Below, piece after piece: positions 31,201 through 41,439 of a DNA stretch of 64,000 nucleotides. Positions within the stretch are counted from its first letter, which is position 1. Each line of letters opens with the position of its first letter. Made by a program: the position numbers and the translations under genes. The notes beneath the pieces were generated by a model. The model saw nothing but the letters and a program-made list of their open reading frames with translations. It was not told the origin of the DNA and did no database searches. The stretch is from the NCBI GenBank assembly GCA_000719105.1, contig JODX01000010.1, positions 62,001 through 126,000 on the forward strand, given 5' to 3'. This DNA comes from Streptomyces sclerotialus (GTDB lineage: Bacteria > Actinomycetota > Actinomycetes > Streptomycetales > Streptomycetaceae).

Positions 31201-33195
31201 CGGGCGCGCGCCGCTGCCCTCCAGGTAGGCCCACCGCATCGCGCGGTACCGGCAGGCGTCCATGGCGTTCTGGTACAGCTCGCGCAGCGCCAGGTGTGGT
31301 TCTCCTCCGTACAGTTGCTCGCCCATGAGCAGTTCGCGCACCTCCGTCTGCGCGAGGTGGAAACGGAGGAGAGGGAACTCGTACGGCTCCTGGCCCCCGA
31401 TCCGTGCCGGGCGCAGGTCGCGGTCGGTGATGCGGGTGGGCACGGCGCTCAGCAACGAGGCTTCCGGCTGCCGGAGGTCCTTCTCCAGCTCGAGCACCTG
31501 AGCGGCGAGTTGATCCGCCTCGTCGACGACTTCGATGAGGGCCGCGTGCACGGCCTGGTGCGGGCAGGGGGCGTCCAGGTGCAGCGAGGTGCCTTCCTGC
31601 GCCCAGCTCAGGCCGTGGGCGATGCCGATGAGGTGCTGGGGCAGCACGGGGTCGGTGACGGCCAGGTGTTCGGCCACGACCTCGGGCAGCGTGCGCACGT
31701 CCACGCACAGGGCGGTCGCGAGCCGGAGCAGCGCCGCGAGGGGACGCACACGCAAGGGTTGGTGACCACTCGGGAAGAACACCTTGTTCGGTGAGCGGGC
31801 GCACAGGTCGTCGAGTGGTTCGTCCAGATCCGTGCCCGCGGTCGCCGCGCAGAGCAGGTCGGATACCTCGGACACCCTGTCCGGTGCCACACCGAGCGAG
31901 GCGATCAGCGCCCGAGCGGGTGCTGTGGGCACCGCTTCGTCGTCCGTGGTGAACCGGTCGGCTATCCAGCGGTGCACCAACCACATGGTGACCGTGGTCT
32001 CGTCCTCGTCCCGGCCGCGGGCGCGGCACTGCACCGCCTTTCGCGCGATGCGTGCGTACTGCTCGCTGATCTGCTCGTAGTGCCTGCGGTGGGCGTCGGC
32101 GCCCGGGAGACGCTCCCTGTGGTACGGGGCGATCTCGATCGCCTGGCTCAGCCGGTCGGCCCACGCCGCTTCCCGCAGGAAGGGCGCCGCGACGAGGAGC
32201 ACCGCCTCGATCGCGGAGAGGTGCTCCGAAGGAGGCAGGAGCAGCGGCAGCCGCTCACGGACCAGGCGTGCCGGGAACGTCTCGTCGTACCACGGGTCGG
32301 GGTGCGGCAGGCGTTCCTGTGCGAGGTGGAGAGTGCGTGCGCACTGCTCCACGAAGGCGGCCACGCAGTCCTGGAAGAGCGGCACACTGCCCCGGTCCTC
32401 CGGCCTGATGCGCTCCCACAGCGGGTTCTCGCGGGCGGCCAGAAGCCAGGCCTCCAGCAGCGGGCGGCCCTCGCAGACCTCCTTCTCCCTGGTCTCCGGC
32501 TCGCCGTTGGTCCCGTAGCGGATCACCGCTGTCTGGGTCAGCCCGTGCCGCCGGGCGGTCTGCGTCGTCCGGGCGCGGGCGGTGGTGAAGACGTCGTGGA
32601 CGGTCCGGGCCGGTGTCATCGGTCCGAGTGCGTGGGCGAGACCGCGGGTGAAGAAGCTGCCCTCGGGGGTGTGTCCGCTCCGCTGCCCGGCCGAGCAGCC
32701 CGCCATCACGGCGAAACCGCCGTTCGGAGGGCCGTTGTCGATGGTGTTCGCGAAGGCGACTCCGTCGCCGCTCAGATCCGTACGGCAGGCGTCGATCAGC
32801 CAGAGGACCGTGCTCGCCGCACAGTCCTTGAGGAGGGAACTGATGTTCGCCGGCAGGAGGGAGTCCACGTAGGGCTCCCGCCAGATCCCGTCCCGTGGAG
32901 GCTTGGCGTCGGAGGGGACGAGGTAATCGGTTCCGCCGACGCGGACGCCGTGACCGGTGAAGTACAGGAGGAACGTGCTGTCGGCAGGGAGGTCGCTGCC
33001 GATTTCGTAGATCATCGTCCTGATTCGGCTGAGGCCTGCGTCGTGCAGGGTTTCGACCTCGTAACCGGCTGCGTTCAGGACCGAACCCATCAACCGCAGA
33101 TCCGCTTCGACCACCTCGTCGAGTGGTTCGAGCAAGTCCGCTGTGGCAGGTGCCTGCCCGATACCGATCAGCAGGGCTCTGCGCGTCTGTCCCAT
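28279..33195 (-). CDS. Caspase / HSP90-type ATPase / winged-helix repeat fusion, candidate conflict-system protein
   Basis: 1638 residues. Residues 1-240 are a C14 caspase-like peptidase: FLLYFTGHGVRVGG (His82) and VLWLIDACRTDL (Cys137) form the dyad. Residues 241-600 are helical and unassigned. An HSP90-type GHKL ATPase follows with E-x3-N (RELYQNAMDA, Glu639/Asn643), the DNGVGM box (Asp689) and SRFGIGVLSYFM (739-741). From about 1050 to the end, units such as MTPSDVLHRLRRLRI, LSPSETLRHLGDFGWLGW and LTPSALARCAQRLAV resemble the winged-helix modules described with HSP90 ATPases in bacterial conflict systems. ATG 33195 follows GGGAGGG; the frame's further 72 upstream codons are not coding-like. 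First gene of a three-gene overlapping operon. Confidence 0.88.
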   Translation of the reverse strand: MGQTRRALLIGIGQAPATADLLEPLDEVVEADLRLMGSVLNAAGYEVETLHDAGLSRIRTMIYEIGSDLPADSTFLLYFTGHGVRVGGTDYLVPSDAKPPRDGIWREPYVDSLLPANISSLLKDCAASTVLWLIDACRTDLSGDGVAFANTIDNGPPNGGFAVMAGCSAGQRSGHTPEGSFFTRGLAHALGPMTPARTVHDVFTTARARTTQTARRHGLTQTAVIRYGTNGEPETREKEVCEGRPLLEAWLLAARENPLWERIRPEDRGSVPLFQDCVAAFVEQCARTLHLAQERLPHPDPWYDETFPARLVRERLPLLLPPSEHLSAIEAVLLVAAPFLREAAWADRLSQAIEIAPYHRERLPGADAHRRHYEQISEQYARIARKAVQCRARGRDEDETTVTMWLVHRWIADRFTTDDEAVPTAPARALIASLGVAPDRVSEVSDLLCAATAGTDLDEPLDDLCARSPNKVFFPSGHQPLRVRPLAALLRLATALCVDVRTLPEVVAEHLAVTDPVLPQHLIGIAHGLSWAQEGTSLHLDAPCPHQAVHAALIEVVDEADQLAAQVLELEKDLRQPEASLLSAVPTRITDRDLRPARIGGQEPYEFPLLRFHLAQTEVRELLMGEQLYGGEPHLALRELYQNAMDACRYRAMRWAYLEGSGARPAGWTGQIAFSQGEDERGRYVECRDNGVGMSADLLKHTFTQAGSRFERSKAFRREQSRWLRHDPALRLYPNSRFGIGVLSYFMLAEEMTIVTRPVSPEGIPAEHALRVDIPSSGSLFRIQRHNGSDDGLAEGGTRVRLYLREGSATDGLSCARVLRDLVRVSEFDLTARDASGYAHHWVPGKLQPPSGDNTSESLEAVPGVLWWVVGPGAVLCDGIVTDQEPYGYVLNLTGAHAGKLSVSRKELQDFDHEWAEEQWRRGADALVTWPRLGLDWLGRLDLLSRPVAKVLDAVWRGKGITVEGWGGKRVSLDVIGWFHLDRHYLEQSGHGMTMQAVGPWRLAALEQTARHVDWASPLSLAGHPLPEPGDADLVTAEIKTWHGVVSHAARHRMTPSDVLHRLRRLRIAHPSLAPLPVTEGAPDWIPDPEDGALADALRGGARRDHPTARVAMGADGIDDLAGLVLASAQLAVPLGKLAERLARYSALHTLQVPPPPEHHRNHTCTEADVAVLFTDTSGRMPRELHRTYRPDHVQEVCEKTELSPSETLRHLGDFGWLGWTAPALEEVEPWLKLDDTLHEVVRLFAFTASDGRRTLGWAATVDYADTLRLTLGEAERRLVPVAARLNLVFERRYAEGRAGADHTPSPDAAALVREMFSSPLEQGIDLAHLHYASVEGDFDVTQAIEDLRTAGVTVPETAGFVTAWPELGLRTRYVLSGNDVSMEEENFPAQTLTPGVLVSAAAQLSESLEEVWELAEQHAAPLGLTVPPLPRALAQYRPPMYVHYALFGYPTSSWRRLTPSALARCAQRLAVDPATAYEQLSSLRVLGALVPELQAEEVEALRGAVPGERDLVALGGEHRLTGSDAPYTVLDLVSIAGRLGEPLPVTVSRITPYLPLCPALTSLPPVPDVVPLWQDLALLSRHFDGRLPALEGEVTKEHIRGAVEATKESEDWVRGRLRLYATACGLHLDESEEERHD

Positions 33196-33277
33196 GTTCC
33201 CTCCCACGACAGGGGAACATGATTGCACTGTGTGCGGGAGCGGTGATGCGGCAGCGGTCGTCGCTGCGTCGGGGGTT

Positions 33278-33997
33278 TCAGTACCGCGTGATCGCCGTCG
33301 GCCCGCCCCTCGTGCCGATCGCGATGTGCGGCGCCCGGCCCGGATCGGCCCAGGCGAGGATGCGCCGCATGGCGGCCCGGGGCACGGAGACGCAACCGGC
33401 CGTGGCCCCACTTCCGTCGACGTGCAGGAAGATGCCCGCGCCGCGCCCCCGTACGGGCTCGGCGTAGTTGAAGCCGATGACGTAGGCGTACGCGTACTGC
33501 GTGCCGTACGAGATCAGGTGCTCGGCCTCCGCGGCACGGCAGTCGGCGGGACGGGGCTCCGTCCAGCGGTTGTAGGAGCGGGAGGCGTTGTCCTGGCACC
33601 ACCAGGAGTTCTGGCGGACGGGGCGGTACCGGACGTCCGTGCCGGGCGGTGCCTTCTCGATGCCGAACGCGTACGGCAGGTCGTACAGGCCGGTGGGGGT
33701 GGTGTTGGTGCCCTGCTCGCGGGAGCGCCCCTCGGTGAGCCCGCCCGAGCCGAAGCGCGCGGGCGCCGACCCTGTCTTCACCCAGCGTTCGCCGCGCCGG
33801 TCCCACCAGGTGACCCGGCCCGTCGTCGACGAGGTGCGCGCCGCCTCGGCGGTGATCAGCTGGGTGCCGCCGCCCGTGTCGGCCATGCGCTCGGGGAGCG
33901 GCGGCCCGTCACCGGGCGCGGCACCGAGCACGAGGGAGACGGACGCGAGCAGGGCGACGACACCGGCACGCTTGCGAGGACGGTCACCGAGGCGCAT
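33278..33997 (-). CDS. Secreted L,D-transpeptidase (YkuD) family protein
   Basis: 239 residues. The N-terminus RPRKRAGVVALLASVSLVLGAAPG is a signal peptide. The catalytic YkuD signature is GIFLHVDGSGATAGCVSVP with His192 and Cys202. Family members cross-link peptidoglycan 3-3 or attach proteins; this short form lacks other domains. It reads in the same direction as the caspase fusion gene, 82 nt upstream of it, but probably belongs to a separate unit. Confidence 0.87.
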   Translation of the reverse strand: MRLGDRPRKRAGVVALLASVSLVLGAAPGDGPPLPERMADTGGGTQLITAEAARTSSTTGRVTWWDRRGERWVKTGSAPARFGSGGLTEGRSREQGTNTTPTGLYDLPYAFGIEKAPPGTDVRYRPVRQNSWWCQDNASRSYNRWTEPRPADCRAAEAEHLISYGTQYAYAYVIGFNYAEPVRGRGAGIFLHVDGSGATAGCVSVPRAAMRRILAWADPGRAPHIAIGTRGGPTAITRY

Positions 33998-34000
33998 GCC

Positions 34001-34588
34001 TCAGACGGTAGAGGGTGGCAGCGGCAAGGGCAGCCCGGGCAGCCCGTCCAGGCTGGTTTCGATGTGCGGTTTCGACCGGAAGTAGGAGTCGAGAGAGGCG
34101 TCGTCCTCGCGCGCGAAGCGCCGGCCGTGCAGCTCGCGGTCCTCGTCGTACGTCATGAACGGCACCGCGTAACCACAGGTGTCACGGATCAGCTCGGCAC
34201 GGACGAGGATGACCGCGCGCAGGCCGTGCGGGGTCGGGTCGATGTCGGGGAAGTGGGTGAGGAGTTCCTTGAAGCGCGGGTCGTCGCGGAAGACCGGCTC
34301 GCCCTTCCCGTGCACCCGGACGATGTTGGGCGGCCCCTGGAAGGCGCACCACATCAGGGTGATCCGGCCGTTCTCCCGCAGATGGGCGATGGTCTCGGCG
34401 TTGCTCCCGGCGAAGTCCAGGTAGGCCACGCTCAGTTCGTCGACGACGGCGAAGGATCCCTTGAGGCCCTTGGGGGAGAGGTTGACCGTGCCGTCGCCGG
34501 ACAGGGGCGCGGTCGCGGTGAAGAAGAGGGGCTGGGACTCGATGAACGTGCGCAGGCGGCCGTCTATGCGTTCGTAGGTCTTTCCCAT
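34001..34588 (-). CDS. Pyridoxamine 5'-phosphate oxidase-like flavin protein
   Basis: 195 residues. RLRTFIESQPLFFTATAPLSGDGTVNLSPKG, LAYLDFAGSNAETIAHLRENGRITLMWCAF and RVHGKGEPV are the split-barrel flavin-binding pattern of the PNPOx family, in the branch often annotated in Streptomyces as pyridoxamine oxidase family. Substrate and cofactor (FMN or F420) are not determined. ATG 34588 has only a weak ribosome site. The frame continues upstream into a pseudogene. Confidence 0.87.
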   Translation of the reverse strand: MGKTYERIDGRLRTFIESQPLFFTATAPLSGDGTVNLSPKGLKGSFAVVDELSVAYLDFAGSNAETIAHLRENGRITLMWCAFQGPPNIVRVHGKGEPVFRDDPRFKELLTHFPDIDPTPHGLRAVILVRAELIRDTCGYAVPFMTYDEDRELHGRRFAREDDASLDSYFRSKPHIETSLDGLPGLPLPLPPSTV

Positions 34589-34622
34589 GTCACGTGATTG
34601 TCGGCCGATTCCTTTCGATTGT

Positions 34623-35104
34623 CTAAGGGTTTGCGTCGAGCGTGCAGGTGGCGAGGGAGTCCAGGCCCTGCGGCCGCTCCGCGGTACGGCCGATGAAGAT
34701 GGCGATGCGCTCGATGGCGGCGGCCCGCCTGCCGGCCGGCGGGCCGAGGACGGCGTTCTGGACGAAATCCGCCCGCCCTGCCCGACCGTGTCGGCCAGCC
34801 GCTCGTTTCGCCTCCTGGAGCCGGGTGCCGAGCTGGGTGAGGTTGCGGTCGACCTCGGCCCGCGCCGACGCGGGGATCTCCGGCGGGCTCCGCTCGACCT
34901 CCGGGCAGGTGAAGGTGCCGGGTGACGCGGCGGCGGAGGTGAACCCGGACGCGCTCCCGCGCCGTCGCCGTTGCCGGAGGTCTCTCCCGCCAGGGCGGAC
35001 CCGGCGATCACCGCTCCTGACACCACCACCGCGGCGGCGCCGTACGAGAAAGCGCGTTCCGTTCGGTCGGGTCCCGCGCCGACCGGGGTGGATTGACGAA
35101 TCAT
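34623..35104 (-). pseudogene. Frameshifted secreted-protein gene
   Basis: Coding signal moves between frames at least three times. ATG 35104 begins IRQSTPVGAGPDRTERAFSY and a membrane/signal segment (AAAVVVSGAVIAGSALAGE). A second frame continues GTFTCPEVERSPPEIPASAR and VDRNLTQLGTRLQEA. The first frame returns for NERLADTVGQGG. The second frame ends FVQNAVLGP...AAAIERIAIFIGRTAERPQ...LATCTLDA at 34623. Joined, they make one plausible exported helical protein of about 155 residues. Family unknown. Either true decay or indel sequencing errors. Confidence 0.72.
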
Positions 35105-35141
35105 GCAGAGTTCTGCATACTCATGCATAACAGCGCATGCA
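35093..35141 (+). promoter_or_regulatory. argG promoter with ARG box array
   Basis: -35 TTGACG (35093-35098) and -10-like CATACT (35116-35121) are 17 bp apart. A perfect dyad TGCAT-ACTC-ATGCA (35114-35127) covers the -10. Further ATGCA half-sites lie at 35103-35107 (forming another dyad with 35114-35118) and 35137-35141. This matches the TGCAT-n4-(A/G)TGCA box at argC and implies ArgR control. Confidence 0.72.
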
Positions 35142-35157
35142 GTGTGAGGAGAAACCC

Positions 35158-37909
<2,752 letters not shown>

Positions 37910-37916
37910 CACGTAC

Positions 37917-37951
37917 GCGCGCGTGGGAGAACGGTTGTCCTCCCGCGCGCG
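37917..37951 (+). terminator. argH terminator hairpin
   Basis: GCGCGCG-T-GGGAG (37917-37929) pairs with CTCCC-GCGCGCG (37940-37951) with a single bulged T and a ten-base loop, eight bases after the argH stop. Confidence 0.75.
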
Positions 37952-38026
37952 CGTGCATGAAGATCATCGCGGTTACGTTGGGGCATGCGTCCCACGAGCG
38001 ACCCGGCGACCCGAACGGAGCCCGCG

Positions 38027-39034
38027 ATGCCCTTCTCCCTTCCCCGAGCTCTCGACTTCCTTCGAGCTGGGGAGACCCCTGCCTCCTCGGCGACGCCCCC
38101 GGCCTGCCGCCTCGGTCTCGGCCTCGCCGCCGTCGGCCGCCCCGGCTACATCAACCTGGGCCGCGACCGTGACCTGCCCGCCGACCGCACCGTCGAGGCC
38201 CTGCGCGCCCGCAGCCACGAACTCCTCGACGCCGCCTACGCCCAGGGTGTGCGCTACTTCGACACGGCCCGCTCCTACGGCCGCGCGGAGGAGTTCCTCG
38301 CCGGCTGGCTGACCGCCCGGCCCGCCGCCGACGTCGTCATCGGCAGCAAGTGGGGCTACACGTACACCGCGGACTGGCGCACCGACGCCGAGCGGCACGA
38401 GGTCAAGGACCACACCGTCGCGACGTACGAGCGGCAGCGCGCCGAGACCGCCGCGCTGCTCGGCGACCGGCTCGACCTCTACCAGATCCACTCGGTGACC
38501 CCGGACAGCCCCGCCCTCACCGACAAGGAACTCCACGCCCGCCTCGCCGAGGCCGCGGCCGAGGGCGTCACCATCGGGTTCTCGACCAGCGGGCCCGCCC
38601 AGGCGGAGGCGATCCGGGCCGCACTCGCGGTGACCGTCGACGGCGCGCCCCTCTTCCGTACCGTCCAGTCCACGTACAACGTCCTGGAGACCTCGGCCGG
38701 GCCCGCGCTCGCCGAGGCGCACGACGCCGGGCTCGCCGTGATCGTCAAGGAGGGCGTGGCCAACGGGCGCCTCACCGGACCGCATGCCCCGGAGGCCGTA
38801 CGGGACATCGCGGCCCGGGCCGGACTGGGCGCCGACGCGGTGGCCCTCGCGTACGTGCTGCGGCAGCCCTGGGCAGGGGTCGTCCTGTCCGGCGCCGCGA
38901 CCACCGGGCAGCTCTCCTCCAATCTGCGCGCGGCCGTCGCCGACCTCGACGAGGAGCAGCTCGCACGGCTCGCCGCGCTCACGGAGGAGCCGGCCGCGTA
39001 CTGGGAGCGCCGGGGGCAGCTGCCCTGGCAGTGA
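38027..39034 (+). CDS. Aldo/keto reductase
   Basis: 335 residues from ATG 38027. LGLGLAAVGRPGYINLGR, GVRYFDTARSYGRAEEFLAGWL (catalytic Asp/Tyr), VVIGSKWGYTYTADWR (Lys), DLYQIHSVTPDSPAL and VIVKEGVANGRLTG show an (alpha/beta)8 NADPH-dependent aldo/keto reductase. ATG 38027 has ACGGAG eight bases before it. An in-frame ATG at 37985, preceded by TACGTT, could be a leaderless start. The first 15 codons lie within an inverted repeat that looks like an inserted interspersed element. Confidence 0.9.
   Translation: MPFSLPRALDFLRAGETPASSATPPACRLGLGLAAVGRPGYINLGRDRDLPADRTVEALRARSHELLDAAYAQGVRYFDTARSYGRAEEFLAGWLTARPAADVVIGSKWGYTYTADWRTDAERHEVKDHTVATYERQRAETAALLGDRLDLYQIHSVTPDSPALTDKELHARLAEAAAEGVTIGFSTSGPAQAEAIRAALAVTVDGAPLFRTVQSTYNVLETSAGPALAEAHDAGLAVIVKEGVANGRLTGPHAPEAVRDIAARAGLGADAVALAYVLRQPWAGVVLSGAATTGQLSSNLRAAVADLDEEQLARLAALTEEPAAYWERRGQLPWQ
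38042..38072. repeat. Imperfect inverted repeat inside the aldo/keto reductase N-terminus
   Basis: CCCC-g-AGCTC (38042-38051) pairs with GAGCTGGGG (38064-38072) with one bulge, followed by AGACCCC. The sequence resembles a hairpin repeat scattered through Streptomyces intergenic regions (recollection). Here it is translated as codons 6-16. Confidence 0.5.
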
Positions 39035-39092
39035 GCGGCATACCCGTCCGAAGACCGCGCAGCGGGGACGGTGTGAGATCCGCACGCCTTGA

Positions 39093-39133
39093 ATGAGACA
39101 TCAATGTCTCATATGGGTTATGGTTGTCTCATG
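39093..39133 (+). promoter_or_regulatory. TetR operator and leaderless promoter
   Basis: ATGAGACAT (39093-39101) and ATGTCTCAT (39104-39112) form a perfect 9-bp dyad around a 2-bp centre. A further TTGTCTCAT half-site (39125-39133) overlaps the start codon. TATGGT (39119-39124) ends six bases before the ATG, so the transcript is probably leaderless. The repressor most likely controls itself and the exporter here. Confidence 0.72.
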
Positions 39134-39682
39134 GCCTTCGACCGTGACCACGTGCTGCGCGCCGCCGCGGCCCTGCTGACCCGGAAATCCACCGCCACCA
39201 TGGACGAGGTCGCCAAGGCGGCCGGGATCAGCCGGGCCACGCTGCACCGCCACTTCGCCGGGCGGGACGCCCTCGTCAGAGCCCTGGAGGCGCTCGGCAT
39301 CGCCGAGTGCGAGGCCGCCCTGGACGCGGCCCGCCCGGACGAGGGGCCCGCGCGCGACGCCGTCACCCGGCTCGTGCGCGAGATCGAACCCGCCGCCGGA
39401 CTGCTCGCCTTCCTCTACACCGAGAACCAGCTCTTCGAGGGCGAGGAGCAGAACGAGGGCTGGGCCCGGCTGGACGAGCGGATCACCGCGCTGTTCCGGC
39501 GCGGCCAGGAGAGCGGCGAGTTCCGTATCGACCTCACCCCGGTCTGGCTCACCGAAGCGCTGTACGGGCTCTTCGCCTCCGGCGCGTGGGCCGTGCTCGA
39601 GGGCCGGGTCGCGGGCAAGGACTTCCAGTTCAACATCGTCGAGCTGCTGCTCGGCGGCGTACTACGGAGAGAGGAATCATGA
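39131..39682 (+). CDS. TetR-family transcriptional repressor
   Basis: 183 residues. The N-terminal helix-turn-helix is TMDEVAKAAGISRATLHRHFAGRDALVRAL. The C-terminal helical ligand domain (LLAFLYTENQLFEGEEQNEGW...) is variable as usual. ATG 39131 was chosen because the operator dyad lies just upstream; the earlier frame codons cover that operator. Its stop overlaps the ATG of the MFS gene (ATGA), so repressor and pump form one autoregulated unit. Confidence 0.93.
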   Translation: MAFDRDHVLRAAAALLTRKSTATMDEVAKAAGISRATLHRHFAGRDALVRALEALGIAECEAALDAARPDEGPARDAVTRLVREIEPAAGLLAFLYTENQLFEGEEQNEGWARLDERITALFRRGQESGEFRIDLTPVWLTEALYGLFASGAWAVLEGRVAGKDFQFNIVELLLGGVLRREES

Positions 39683-41214
39683 CCGGCATCAAGCAGCGGA
39701 CGACCGCCGCGGAGGTGACGGAGGCACGCCCCGGGCGCTGGCTCGCCCTCGGTGTGCTCGTGTTCGCCGTGCTGCTGGTGGCCGTCGACGCGACCGTCCT
39801 CGGTCTCGCCACCCCGTACATCAGCGAGGACCTGAACCCCACGGGCACCCAGCTGCTGTGGATCGGCGACGTCTACTCGTTCGTCATCGCGGGTCTGCTG
39901 GTCTCCATGGGCAGCCTCGGCGACCGTATAGGCCGCAAGAAGCTCCTGCTGACCGGCGCCACGGCGTTCGGCGCGGTGTCCGTGCTCAACGCCTACGCCA
40001 CCACCCCCGAGCTGATGATCCTCGCGCGGGCGCTGCTGGGTGTCGCGGGCGCCACCCTGATGCCCGCCACGCTCGCCCTGATCCGCAACCTCTTCCCCGA
40101 CCCGCGCGAGCGCAGCTTCGCGGTGGGCATATGGGGTGCGACCGCCTCCGCCGGTGCGGCGGTCGGCCCGGTCGTGGGCGGAGTCCTGCTCGAGCACTTC
40201 TGGTGGGGCTCGGTCTTCCTGATCAACCTGCCGGTCATGGCGGTGCTGGTCCTCGTCGGCGTCCGGCTGCTGCCGGAGTCGCGCACCCCGGAGCCCGGCC
40301 CCTGGGACCTCGTGAGCGTCGTGCTCTCGCTGGTCGGCATGATCGGCGTGGTGTACGCGATCAAGGAGGCGGCCGCGCACGGGCCGACCGTGGACGCCCT
40401 GGCCGCCGGTGCGCTCGGCGCGGCCGCGCTGTACTGCTTCGTACGGCGTCAGCTCACGCTGCCCACGCCGCTGCTGGACATTCGGCTGTTCCGCCGCCGG
40501 GGCTTCTCCGGCGCCGTGGTCGCGGACCTGCTGACCGTCCTCGGTATGTCCGGACTCGTCTTCTTCCTGTCGCAGTACCTGCAACTCGTGCAGGGCAGGC
40601 GGCCGCTGGAGGCGGGGCTCGCCGAACTGCCCGCCGCCGTCGGCGCGGTGGCGGCCGGACTGGTCGCGGGCCGGGCCGCCCGGCGGTTCTCCGTACGGTC
40701 CGTGGTCGCGGGCGGGCTCGCCGCCGTGGGCCTGGCACTGGCCTCGCTCACGGTACTGACCCAGTCCACCGGCTATCCGCTGCTCGGCACCGCGCTGCTG
40801 GTGGTCGGCCTCGGTGCGGGCTTCTCGTTCACCGTGACCGCCGACGTGATCCTGTCCAGTGTGCCCAAGGAGCGGGCGGGTTCCGCGTCCGCGGTGTCCG
40901 AGACCGCGTACGAACTGGGCGCCGCGCTCGGCATCGCGCTGCTCGGCTCCGTGGTGACCGGCGTGTACCGGGGCTTCACGGCCCCGGCGGGCACCCCGGC
41001 CGCGGCGCACGAGTCCCTCGGCGGGGCCGTCGAGACCGCGTCGCACATGCCCGCGGACAGCGCGGCGGCGCTCCTGGACGCGGCCCGCGAGGCCTTCGTC
41101 GACGGGCTCGACCTCGCGGCGGGCGCCGGCGCGGCCGTGCTCCTCGCCACCTCGGTGGCGGCGTGGTTCCTGCTCCGCGGCCAGCGGCTGGAGGACCGGG
41201 CGGAGCACGACTGA
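39679..41214 (+). CDS. MFS drug exporter, DHA2 (EmrB/QacA) family
   Basis: 511 residues with about 14 membrane helices. VDATVLGLATPYISEDL is motif D1 of the 14-TM drug:H+ antiporters; GSLGDRIGRKKLLLTGA is motif A; GVAGATLMPATLALIRNLF is motif B; GAAVGPVVGGVLLEHFWWGSVFLINLP is motif C and beyond. GAGAGAGG precedes ATG 39679. Co-transcribed with the TetR repressor, implying export of a toxic compound that is also the repressor's ligand. Confidence 0.94.
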   Translation: MTGIKQRTTAAEVTEARPGRWLALGVLVFAVLLVAVDATVLGLATPYISEDLNPTGTQLLWIGDVYSFVIAGLLVSMGSLGDRIGRKKLLLTGATAFGAVSVLNAYATTPELMILARALLGVAGATLMPATLALIRNLFPDPRERSFAVGIWGATASAGAAVGPVVGGVLLEHFWWGSVFLINLPVMAVLVLVGVRLLPESRTPEPGPWDLVSVVLSLVGMIGVVYAIKEAAAHGPTVDALAAGALGAAALYCFVRRQLTLPTPLLDIRLFRRRGFSGAVVADLLTVLGMSGLVFFLSQYLQLVQGRRPLEAGLAELPAAVGAVAAGLVAGRAARRFSVRSVVAGGLAAVGLALASLTVLTQSTGYPLLGTALLVVGLGAGFSFTVTADVILSSVPKERAGSASAVSETAYELGAALGIALLGSVVTGVYRGFTAPAGTPAAAHESLGGAVETASHMPADSAAALLDAAREAFVDGLDLAAGAGAAVLLATSVAAWFLLRGQRLEDRAEHD

Positions 41215-41339
41215 GGCACGCTCCGGCCGCCTGCGAGGGACGTGGGCCGGCGCTCACCCCGCCAGGCCGAAGGAGTTCCCGGTGAGCCGCAACGAGCGTC
41301 CGGACCAGCCCCTGCCCGGCCGGGGCGGGCGTCCGGACG

Positions 41340-41377
41340 CGCGAAGGGCGGCTCCCGACCGGGAGCCGCCCTTCGCG
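41340..41377. terminator. Perfect 17-bp stem with GACC loop
   Basis: 41340-41356 pairs completely with 41361-41377. It lies between the convergent exporter and acyltransferase genes and can serve both. Confidence 0.85.
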
Positions 41378-41439
41378 GATCGTGCGCGTCGTGTGGATAT
41401 GCGGGCCGCGCGGCCCGCACACCCGTCACCAGCGGAGCG

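Noticed and set aside
27310..33195. Prophage or integrative element carrying the caspase operon
   Set aside because: No integrase, attachment repeats, transposase or tRNA junction flank the operon; only gene order suggests it is accessory.
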